Source: Epinephelus fuscoguttatus (taxonomy: Eukaryota > Chordata > Actinopteri > Perciformes > Serranidae). From it: a stretch of DNA of 64,000 bases. The notes beneath the pieces are model-generated. The model did not search any database. It was not told the DNA's origin and was given only the letters and a program-made list of their open reading frames with translations. Location: NCBI RefSeq assembly GCF_011397635.1, contig NC_064763.1, positions 21,527,437 to 21,591,436 on the forward strand. The letters are read 5' to 3'. Below, piece by piece: positions 54,454-64,000 of this stretch. A program made the translations under genes and the position numbers. How positions within the stretch are numbered: position 1 is the stretch's first letter; each line of letters starts with the position of its first letter.

Positions 54454-54805
54454 TTTAAAGGGAAATTTCGGTTTATTTCAACCTGTCTCCTATCGTCCTA
54501 AATTTGTTTCAAGTGACTAGTGACATAAAAATAATAGTTAGCATGTTAGCCGTTAGCCTAGATACAGCTGGGGCGCATAGTAGCGTCAGACCTGTTAAAA
54601 CGTAAGTGAACGGGCATACTTCAAGTGCAAAGTTAATCCACTAAACAAGCTTTTTTCCACAAAGACCGCCTCATATTGTTAAGATAGATGTCAGAGAACA
54701 TATTGAAAACGACATGTAAACGTGTTGTCTTACCTTACCGGTGTGGTGCCATGTTTGTTTACCATTTAGCTCTGCGGGTTGAAATAACCGAAATTTCCCT
54801 TTAAA
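54454..54805. mobile_element. TTAA-type MITE, ~350 bp
   Basis: TTTAAAGGGAAATTTCGGTT at the left end is matched by the reverse complement at the right end, and the match continues into TATTTCAACC with a single-base gap. TTAA sits at both outer edges (54455-54458 and 54801-54804), consistent with piggyBac- or Kolobok-type insertion. It has no coding frame. Confidence 0.8.
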
Positions 54806-56790
54806 GGATGTGAAAGACTTGGATATCAACAGGATTTTGGCTATGCACAAATATCACAACACTGTCCCTAAAAGAACGGGGTTGAAGGAATGAAAGAGGG
54901 AGGCTGTGTTCGTACGGTCCAACAAGGCCGACACTCATGAAAAACTTTGAAAAAAGGCTGCTCTGAAGTAAAGAAGCAAAAGACACATTTATGAGTCACA
55001 CAGTTCTGCTTTTCCAGGTTTTGACATGATGAACGACATGTTCAGTCACACTACTCCCAGTCTGCATGCAAACAGGAATATTAGTGAAACACTCATTTGT
55101 ATTAACCAAGTAAACAACTTAGTAGGAACGTTGCCTTTTTCTGAATAAGCCCAAAAAACACAATATTCTCTGCATATAAACGTCGTCATTGTCACTTTTA
55201 TGTAAAATAAACAGACACCACTGTCATCATCCCAAATGATGTTCAAGTGTTTTGAATAAAGCCATCTGTATTCATCGCCTCACATATCACATTCAAACCA
55301 AATGAGTCCCTGCGTTTGTGGCTCATAATAAATTAGAATCATGAATTATTTGATGTGCCCAATGCATTAAAATCCTTTTTAAATCTCTTATCATCTCCTC
55401 CTCTTTGAAAACATGCCATGTGAATATGCTATAGAGGCAGATTGAATAACATGTTAAAGGCTGAATAAGTAATGGATTTCTTCGCCCCCGTACTAACTCA
55501 GTTTTTTTTCTTGGTTTATGCACCAATTTCCTGGCATGAAGGAGTGATTGGATTTGTACTCAGCAGTTTCTCATCTGAACTGCTGACACAAAGACCCAGA
55601 GTATGTGACACATATAAAGATTTGTGTTTCCGGATGAAATAAGTTGTCTTATTTTTGTCACATAGTCTATATTACCACTCGAGTGGGAAAGACCTGAATT
55701 TTCTGTGGTGTTAAAATGGATTAAGTATTAAAGAAAAAACTCCACCAAGAGATTAAATTCTTCAATTACATGTACAAACAAACCACAGATTAAATTCCGT
55801 TTCTAATAAATTATATGTTGCACATGTAAAATTGGATCTGGATCCAAGACTAAAACCAGGCCATTGCACATATTTAACTGTGCGATTACAAGAGACTCTT
55901 CATGTTTGCATCCAATATCCATAGAGATATGAAAGAATAACAATACAAATCAATATTGGCCTGACAAATTGACAGTTCATATTGTGTACTTTACTCAGTA
56001 TTGCTTTGAAAATAATGCTGTAGCAGAGTAATAGAGATAGTGCTGCAGCAGTGGAGTGCTTCACATAATTCACAGCAGGGGATGAACCTTCATCTTGGGG
56101 GTTTTTGTTTGCTGGTGGGTGTGCGGCTCACAGGGCCTTGGCGTGACTTGATATATAGCGCTAAAGCACTTTAAAATGTTTTATCTTTACAGCGCTATAA
56201 TATGTTCCGTCGTGGCACCAGTCTAATTCCCTGTCCTCTCCACTGCAGCTGCTGCTGAATTCTCTTGGCCTGATGTTTTTTCCTCCAGACAGCCAGATTA
56301 CAGGTAAATCCTTTCAGCATTAACAAAAGGGCCGCAGCTCCTAGCAACAATATGCTCCCGTATTGTGTGCAAAGGTAGGGATAAATCTTACATGATGCTG
56401 ACAGGGTTTTGGGTGGGGGGGTGGGGGGGGCGGGTATTGTTAAAATGTAATAACAGAATCAGTCACTGAACTAACCTTAGTAGTTTTATTACAAAATTGT
56501 TTTTCTTAATAATCGTCACAGGGTGGGCATGTGGCTGATATCTTCTATCAAGGTATATGTAATTTTACATCACAGTAACTGCATATATCATGATACTTAA
56601 ATTAAGAAATTAAAATAGCCATACGACACTTCTTTTATTTTCTTCTTTTATTTGGAACCTCCATACAAACAAAAAAACTAACACAGTATAACTAAAATTA
56701 TTTTAACAACAATCAAGTGTTACAGGTGTCTATATTTACCACTTTTCCACTTCTCTTCCTGAATGCCTGCCCAAATCACATTACTGTATG
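54806..56790. other. No gene recognised
   Basis: AT-rich spacer with a G-rich tract near 56410-56435. No exon was recognised. Confidence 0.45.
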
Positions 56791-56792
56791 GA

Positions 56793-57547
56793 TATATAAA
56801 GAGAACTGGATACAGCGTTGGAGGTGGAGCCCCGTATTTTCCTAAAATAGGTGCTCAGCGCCGCATGCAAACTAACTTCCAGTTTAGCTCTCCGCTAACT
56901 TGAATTGGGCTTAATTTATTTGACTGTGCAACTCTTATAGACTTTCAAAATGTTATCAGCCCGAATAAAACACTGTGATGCTCAGAAAAATGTAGCAACT
57001 GATTTACAGACGTCCCTTTCACAATAAACTCACAAGAAGAAGTTCTCTTGGGCTCCATGGCATTAAGTGATTGACCTGGAAGTTGTAATTCCACAGTCTG
57101 GCCACTAGGAAAATTGACTTGAAAGCCCGGCAGGCTTCCTGGGGGTCATAAGTTATCGTGTGAGGTAAACGGCGTAATTACATCCATCACATGATGCCAT
57201 GTTGCCTGAAAAGATTTTTTTCCCATATACTTACATGGCTGTAAATCAGTGGATACAATTTTTTGAGTGTCACCACCTCATATCAATATCAGAATTTGAT
57301 CCATTCAGTCAGATGGCATTTGGAAAGTCTATAAGAGTGGCATGATTTAACCATGTTATCCCCATCCAAATTAGCGGGCTAAGCAGCAGCAGTAGCTAGT
57401 TTGGCTGCTCTATGGGCCGTACAGTGCAGAAGCAGCACCAGTCATGCAGGCAATTTTATACACGGCAGTTTAAATTTTTTGGCTTCTTTTTTGACGACTT
57501 TCTGCACAGGGTCTCACCTTGATCGCTGTATCCAGTTCTTTTTATAC
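56793..57547. mobile_element. 755-bp inverted-repeat element
   Basis: The left end TATAAAGAGAACTGGATACA, followed by GCGTTGGAGG, matches the reversed right end TATAAAAAGAACTGGATACA, followed by GCGATCAAGG. Both occur just inside TATA-rich flanks, so the exact target duplication is ambiguous. No transposase frame was found; the short open frame at 57401-57622 lies in the element and is spurious. Confidence 0.65.
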
Positions 57548-59649
57548 ATACATGGCCTGCCCCAAATAGCTCCTACGTTAGAGACGGTATTGACAAATCC
57601 CTATAGGTGGACGCATTTCTAACGACACAAGGTATGTATCACCCACACTTAGCTCTATGGATGGCAATGTTGATCGTCAGGTGGTTAGTCCACCACTTTG
57701 CACCAGACTTAATTATCTCAATAATTGCCAGGTCCAATATGTTAATCAGTGACCAAAAACTAATAGAATTCCAATTAGCCTCTGCTGTACTTTGTGTTTA
57801 ATGCTAATTAGCAAATGTTAGCATGCTAACACACTGACTTAAGATGGTGTACATGGTAAACATGACATCAGCATGGTAATATAAAAAAATATCTAAAAAA
57901 CACTATTTTTTTATTTCTTCCTTTGGTGCAACTTTTATTGACTAATTGTTTTATTCTATTCTAATTTCAGTATTTTAATTTTGTGTTTTACTGTGCAAAG
58001 TTACTATGTACTTTTAGATTTTACAAAATGCTTTATTTAAAAACAGAAGCTGAACTTCAACCTTCAAATTGCCTTTCTGATTATCAAACTACTATAATGT
58101 TCTCCAGATGTTATTTCCCTGCTTTTCTTTGCTAATTAGATTTTTTTTAAATGACCTACATGCTTTTTGAGTTCATCTATGAAGCAATTCAAAATAAAGG
58201 TTTTGATATTTAATGGGAGATTTGCTGCTCTGCCACACTGGTGGATGGTACAGTTCAATAGCACGAACTTGGCAGACCAGCTGGTAAATAAACTTTAGAT
58301 GTGTCAGTCTGTGTCAGTGGTCATAACACAGTCTTTGATCAATGCCTCGCCAGCTCCTCGTATCATTTGCCCTGCTTTTAATGTTGCTGGTTTTTCCAGT
58401 AATGTTGGTGCTGCATAAAATAGAGGAAACAGTTTATTCTGGTGAAGAGTCTGGCTTCTCTGTTTTGAGAAAACGTACTTGATCATTATAAATGGGACTT
58501 ATAAAGGCAAATTTATCTTCCGCCTTAAAGTCAAGGAGTCAGGCTGTGGTTGTCACGCTTCAGCTAGGAGTCTGATTGGATTTTTTTATTTGTGAGAAAA
58601 GGAGAGAGGGAGGTCTGTTAGCTTAATTGGTTAAATTTGAATTCAACCCTGACAAGTAGCAATATAAATACAAGGCTGTGGGAGGCCGTGGCAGCCGAGT
58701 CACATGACAAGGCTGTGCTCTCAGGGTGAAAATTAACCCACATCTGACCAAAAAAAAAAAAAAAAAGGGAAAAAGAAAAAGATAACATCAATGAAACCTT
58801 CTCTGTTTCTGCACCTTTACAGGGCTATCAGGTTATGCCTGCCAGCCATACTGGAGGCCCAAGAGCTACTGAAAATGCCTGCAAACCACCTCATCACTGC
58901 TAAAATGATATGACCGTGTATTTGAGTGTAAACTGATCACTTGATGCTGCTAACCGTCTCCGTCATGTAGCAGCTGCTAGTTGAAGCACCTTTTAAAGAT
59001 CAAGCGCAAAACTCGTCTTTCATCTTTTTTTGTTTTTAACGTAATTTATTCATGTATTTTATATTCTTGAATTTCTGGCTGTCTTTTATTTATCAGTGTT
59101 CAATGAGAAGATGCAGTCGCCCTTTTACTTATTTATTCAAGAATAAAGTTAACAATCATTTTCCCCGACAGGAACTCAAATTGTGCTTTTTCACATCAGG
59201 TCTGTGTTTTTGTTTTCTGTGTCTGCATGAAAATGATGGACATGTTCACATTAAAAGGTAAGTTAACATTCTATGCACTTTTTCTATCAGAAAAGCCAGA
59301 CAGTGTTATTTTGTTTGCATTTATGTCTTGACTTCGGTTTCTGGCAGGCGGCTGTCACAGAGTGGTTGTTGTAATCACAATGACCACTGAAGAAATTTGT
59401 TTTTTTGTTTGTTTTTTTCCCTAGGAAAATGAAAATGTAATTGTATATGGCATTTCATACAGAGGTTTTTATAGTAAAGCTTGATTTATTGTTTGTATAT
59501 AGAGGTAGACTGATACATTGGCCCATATTAGCTTATTGCAGATATATCAGCACTGGTGTATATGTCGGCGAAAGGTAACAAGAAATGGCAGCGCAGAAAT
59601 GCTAAAATAAGTTTGAGGTTACTTAGAAACTATGTCACCATTACAGGGA
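57548..59649. other. No gene recognised; GCTAACATGC repeat fragment
   Basis: It contains a dispersed fragment at 57795-57880 with GTTAGCATGCTAACAC and GTACATGGTAAACATGAC, and a poly-A tract at 58750. No exon was recognised. Confidence 0.4.
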
Positions 59650-61065
59650 CTGCTCATTGTTCTGATGGCCCACAATTCTAAAGCTTTACTAGCTCAAGGA
59701 ATGTCCCATTGGACTGGAAGCTCATTTTTCCAAAAGTCTGTTATCCAAAAAACAATGCTCCTTGCTTTTAAGCCCTGTTATTCCAAAAATTTACTCTCCG
59801 TACACTTAGACACCCTGATCACCACAAAAAAATTTCGACTTGTATATCTCTGTAAATATGTTCCATTTTTCAACAACACTGTGGTGAATGTGTAGTTTGG
59901 TTTTGGAACAAAAAACGCTTCATTATGATTAGGAAAGGAACATATTTTAGCTTAGAACACCCACATTTGATGGCACAAAAGTCGCTGTAAAAGCAGGGAT
60001 GGGTTGGTGAAAAACACCTGGGTTCAGTGGCTCAAACCCCGCTGGGAAACACTGTGAGGGACTGATTAACATACAGGATCGGAGGCTCAAATGCTACTGA
60101 GAAACACCATTGAGAAACGCCAAAAAAGGTTGGCAAAAACACCAAGGACTGGTGGTTCAAACACCGCTGGAAATGCAGTGATGGATCAGTAAAAACACCT
60201 GGGATCGGTGCTTCAAGCGTCGATAGAAATGCCCTAAGAGTCAGTAAAAACACTCGGGATCAGTGGTTCAAACGTCAGTTGGAACGCTGTTAAGGGTCAG
60301 CAAAAACACCCGGGAAAGGTGGTTCAAAGGTTGCTGGAAACAGCGCTAGAAGTGAGTAAAAACACCTAGGACTGGAGGTTGAAATGTCGCTGAGAAACTG
60401 CGCAAAGAGCCAGTAAAAACTCCTGGGATCAGTGGTTCAAACGTCAGTAAAAATGACACGAAGGGTCAGTAAAAACACCCAAGATTGGTGGTTCAAATGT
60501 CGCTGGAAATGCTGTGAAGGGTCAATAAAAATACCTGGGATCTGTGGTTCATATTTCGCTTGAAACATCATGAAGAGTTCAGAAAAATGCCCAGGATCTG
60601 TGGCTCAAATGTTGCTGGAATTACTGTGAAGGGTCAGTAAGATCTGTGGTTCAAACATCGCTGGAAATGCCACAAAGAGTGAGTAAAAACAAATCTACTG
60701 TTCAAACGTTGCTGGAAATGCTGCGAAGGGTCAGTTAAAAACACCCAGAACCAGTGGCTCAAACACTGCTAGAAATGCCGTGATTGGTCAGTAAAAACAC
60801 CCAGGATCAGTGATTCAAACGTCACTGGAAATGCTGCAAAGGGTCAGTAAAAACGCCTAGGATCAGTGTCTCAAACACCGCTGGGAAACTGAAACCAACA
60901 GCAGGGAGTATGTATTTTCGGAGAAATGTAACTTCGAAGAAATGGGCGTTTTTTGGGAGGGATAACAGGCTCTTGGAGAAATGGAGTTTTAATTCAATGG
61001 GACTTTTTGCGGAGTAGCAGGGCTTCGGAATTTTGGGCCGTTGGACCAATGACATGGTGGCACCT
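59650..61065. mobile_element. Inverted-repeat element with an internal minisatellite
   Basis: About 100 bp at the left end (59650-59760; for example CCCATTGGACTGGAAGCTCA and AAAAGTCTGTTATCC) is inverted at the right end (60955-61065; reversed CCCATTGAATTAAAACTCCA and AAGAGCCTGTTATCC). The centre is a tandem array described separately. No transposase frame is present. The two short open frames over the ends are by-products of the inverted sequence. Confidence 0.7.
60000..60890. repeat. Minisatellite, ~16 units of ~57 bp
   Basis: The core unit is close to GGGTCAGTAAAAACACCC, then GGGATCAGTGGTTCAAACG and TCGCTGGAAATGCTGTGAA. About sixteen diverged units follow head to tail, some shortened (near 60640). 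Units differ at roughly one base in five, so the array is old. It is not a CRISPR array: there are no conserved repeats separated by unique spacers, and the organism is a eukaryote. Confidence 0.9.
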
Positions 61066-61114
61066 TTACCTACTTTGTCATTGCTCAGAATGCACTGGCA
61101 AGCTGAACCGTAAA

Positions 61115-62370
61115 TGTCCTGGGATCTCATTTATAAACCAGCATGCATGATCCATGCTAAAAGTGTACATGATAGCATTATAACAAAAAGGCAACACAAA
61201 AAAAAATCTGATTTATAAAACTGTGTGTATGCCTGCAAGTTCTTCTTACAAATCCCAAATCAACTTGGAGTTGTCCGCACGTGGCTCAGCCTCATATCCC
61301 GCCCTCTACATACCCATATTCAACCATAAATGGTCAATGCAAAGTATCTGATGACTGTAGATGCATACAAATGTGTCTGATGATAAATGGTTCTTTACAG
61401 TGAATCACGGCAACAACCGAGTGTCACTGCAGTATTTATATGTTTATAGCAATCAGCCTGATTGCTTCACACCTTGCCAAAATGATCGGGACAATCAGTG
61501 GTGTACCCGACCCTGAGATATCATTTGAAAATGTAAGTTTAATGGGTAAACACAATTTATTTATTTAAGTATTGTTACGGTGAACTCAGCCTGCATTTTG
61601 ATGAGGACTCATAATGAGGATATGGAGTGTAATGACTGTGCGAGAGGCTAGAGCTGTCACTGGCTTTATTTCCAGACAATTTACACAATCCGCATGTGCA
61701 GGTGGTGAAGATGTACGTAAGGTGACTGGAGTATGCAGAGTGTGTGGCTGTGTCTCCAGTGACAGCACAGTTGTGGTCACTGCAGCCATTTTACACACAA
61801 TAACTCGAGTCATATTTGGTGATATATGGACAGTACTGGAACTTATTACTGCACACTGTTGACGCTCTGTTCTTGGATTATTGAATGCTATTTGTGTGCA
61901 TTTCAACAGCTGCGGTGTCCCACACATATGACCATGATTGTCAACAGCATGCAGTCAGGCCATCTCCTCTGCGCTCTGAGGGGAACGTGATGATGACACA
62001 GCACTGATGCTGGACAGAATTACATTTGATATTTGAGAGTTGGCTTGTATCTTTCACAATTTAAAGGTGCTTTTGGAATAGTTATGGCTCACTAGCAAAA
62101 AAACTCTGCTGGTTTGATTGTTTATGACGAAGAGGATCTATACATTACATGTCATCTGGCCTCAATTCACCATCTCACCATCTGCATTGCGAATTTGCCA
62201 ACAACAAGCCCTACTGTCTGCTGCAGGACACATTTTGACCTTTGTAGAGGTTCAAAAACTGACATCCGTAGAAAAGTTTGGCCTCATTTTGATCCGGAGC
62301 ATCTGCAGATTAATTCCACACCCAATATGTTAAAAAAATTTGACAAGACCGATGTATAAATCCACGTTTT
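61115..62370. mobile_element. Decayed DNA-transposon-like repeat
   Basis: Segments such as ATCTCATTTATAAACCAGC, CTGATTTATAAAACTGTG, CAACTTGGAGTTGTCCGCAC and ATTCAACCATAAATGGTCAA form a succession that I recognise from dispersed repeats in other fish. The right boundary (near GATGTATAAATCCACG) is a guess based on weak inverted similarity to the left end. Open frames here are short and unrecognised. Confidence 0.45.
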
Positions 62371-62555
62371 TGTTATCTTTGATGACTGTAAGGGAGCCAG
62401 AAGGGACAACTGAGTGAGATTAATTCCACTACTGTCATGCATACGCAGTGGACACAAAGCCTGCCCTGCACTCCCTGCTCCCCACCAACATGCTCCCAGA
62501 CAGACCTGGTGGAGATCCGCACTCTACTGTGTGCACTTTTCTAGTTATGTTAAGT

Positions 62556-62922
62556 TCATTTATTCATTCATCTTCCATAACCGCTAATCCTGTTAGGGGT
62601 CGCGGGGGAGCTGGAGTCTATCCCAGCTGACATTGGGCAAGAGGCAGGGTACACCCTGGACAGGTCACCAGACTATCACAGGGCTGACACACAGAGACAG
62701 ACAACCATTCACACTCACATTCACACCTACGGACAATTTAGAGTCACCAGTTAACCTGCATGTCTTTGGACTGTGGGAGGAAGCCGGAGTACTCGGAGAA
62801 AACCCCACACTGCCACGGAGAGAACATGCAAACTCTGCACAGAAGGGCTCCCCCACCCTGGGTGCGAACTAGGAACCCTTGAGGCGACAATGCTGACCAC
62901 TGTACCACCATGCCACCATGTG
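62556..62922 (-). mobile_element. tRNA-headed SINE, minus orientation
   Basis: The head is at the right (minus strand GGTGGTACAGTGGTCAGC) and the tail at the left (GATTAGCGGTTATGG, then AATGAATG). The body matches the SINEs at 20959-22382 and 53399-54106. The flanks GTTATGTTAAG (62544-62554) and TTTATGTAAAA (62923-62933) may be a diverged target duplication. A 79-residue open frame inside is a by-product. Confidence 0.8.
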
Positions 62923-63035
62923 TTTATGTAAAAAAAATCATGTACTATTGGCCTATATATCATTATTAGATTTTTAAAACGTCTAAATACTGATCTTTGC
63001 CTGATATCACAAAGAACTGTCAACTCGCTAGACTG

Positions 63036-63385
63036 AAGGAACTAGGGATGCATGATAATGTACATCATCAGTATCAGCTGATATTGGCTTTAAAATGAAT
63101 CAACCAACATGCTTTTTCTTATTTTGCACAATGAATGAATATAACATACATTGAAAAGTATTGCATTTCATGTCTGTATCCGCTGTTGGGCCGTCATGAT
63201 AAGAGCATGCATGTGTAATATGATGTTAACTCTACGACAGGAGAGACTTTATGATCACTAAAAGTAGGTGGGGAAAAAAGGGGATATATCAATATCGGTA
63301 TTGGTCATTGGAAAAATGAGTTGTCCTATATCGGTATATCGGATATCGGCAAAAAATCCAATATCGTGCATCCCTATAAGGAACT
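63036..63385. mobile_element. hAT-type MITE with perfect 8-bp duplication
   Basis: AAGGAACT occurs at 63036-63043 and 63078-... specifically again at 63378-63385, directly outside the ends. The ends AGGGATGCATGATAATG and, reversed, AGGGATGCACGATATTG (with one extra base before the duplication) match the hAT-type GGGATGCACGATA terminus common in fish. The right half is made of GATATCGG-like repeats. The element is 334 bp long and non-coding. Confidence 0.9.
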
Positions 63386-64000
63386 GTGACTAGCTGCCTG
63401 TGATTCCTCCTCTAAGTGTCTGATGCAGGTAAGTTAAAAAAAGGCTCAGTAATCTGTTGCTTTTCAGTGACACAGATGTAGCAAGACCATTTCCACTGCA
63501 AATTGTGTCAAGTACGATTTTGGCTTAACTTCTCAGTTATACTGTGCATATTCTTCCAGCCTAATATATTTTTGACTTTGTGACTATTCATGGAAACAAT
63601 TCAATTCGACTTGTCCTTGGCCACAAGAACATTTCAATCCAAATTCACCAAAATAGAAAGTACAAGCAGATCATAGGCCAGTTTCCATCACATGTTGTGG
63701 TGCCGTGATCTCAGCCTGCTGCTCCCAATCTACTGTATTACTCACCTCCCTGCCGGCTACTTGGATCCTCACATTCTCATCTGCACCCTCCACATCACAA
63801 TTTACACATCAAATCCCACACTGTACTTCCCAAAATCAAAACATGTTTGTGCACGTCTTCGTACACACTGCCTGGACAACTCAATTTCAGTCTGCATCGA
63901 TTGAACAAAAGCAGTTCTGTTTTTTTTTTTATAGTTAGAAGAAACAGGTTTTTCTGCTCGCTCTCCCTGCCATAATTCCTCCCCTCCAGTGTACGCGGCT
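63386..64000. other. No gene recognised
   Basis: Spacer to the window edge. Two overlapping short open frames at 63692-63938 have no recognisable domain or splice context. Confidence 0.4.

Noticed and set aside
60000..60890. CRISPR-like repeat array
   Set aside because: Contiguous diverged tandem units without spacers, in a vertebrate genome.
15000..64000. MACROD1 exons expected around flrt1 from mammalian synteny
   Set aside because: No segment encoding recognisable macro-domain motifs was seen on either strand. Short exons could have been missed by eye.

Overview
The window looks like bony-fish (teleost) nuclear DNA. It holds two recognisable protein-coding genes in 64 kb. One is split by GT-AG introns and the other is a vertebrate FLRT-family gene. 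The rest is AT-rich, microsatellite-bearing DNA full of teleost-type interspersed repeats: tRNA-headed SINEs, L2-like and other LINE remnants, a Tc1-like remnant, hAT-, Harbinger- and TTAA-type non-autonomous elements, and a probable solo LTR. There is no sign of bacterial or viral organisation.

Genes. zfpl1 (zinc finger protein-like 1, a cis-Golgi membrane protein) lies on the minus strand. Seven coding exons between 7879 and 10786 join in phase to a 329-residue protein. A likely non-coding first exon lies near 15209-15450. flrt1 (fibronectin leucine-rich transmembrane protein 1) lies on the minus strand at 41713-43770. Its whole coding sequence is one exon, preceded by a splice acceptor at 43847/43848 that implies a 5' non-coding exon outside the recognised sequence. 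In mammals FLRT1 sits inside an intron of MACROD1 and ZFPL1 is on the same chromosome arm, so the pairing fits conserved synteny. I found no MACROD1 exon here.

Layout. 1-1433: L2-like LINE remnant split by a 590-bp inverted-repeat element. 2904-3811: TCCA/TCTA satellite. 3935-4085: LINE tail. 5800-6600: dispersed repeat. 7879-15450: zfpl1, with a rearranged Tc1-like element in intron 3, and an internal duplication and LINE fragment in the probable intron 1. 15621-17037: a short inverted-repeat element and an intact SINE with 16-bp target duplications. 19681-20610 and 20959-22382: two nested repeat stacks, the second a SINE dimer flanked by a 17-bp duplication. 25882-26574: solo LTR candidate. 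29769-31042 and 46152-47180: two related host transposons, each carrying a Harbinger-like insert. 32984-35078: element with very long inverted ends. 37467-38955: another inverted-repeat element. 41713-43860: flrt1. 48047-48976 and 63044-63377: hAT-type elements with 8-bp duplications. 53399-54106: SINE split by a MITE. 54454-57550: two MITEs. 59650-61065: inverted-repeat element whose core has expanded into a ~57-bp minisatellite. 61115-62370: decayed DNA element. 62556-62922: another SINE.

The two genes have no evident functional link; they are neighbours in a repeat-rich block. The most informative structure is the set of nested insertions, whose target-site duplications give a relative order of events.
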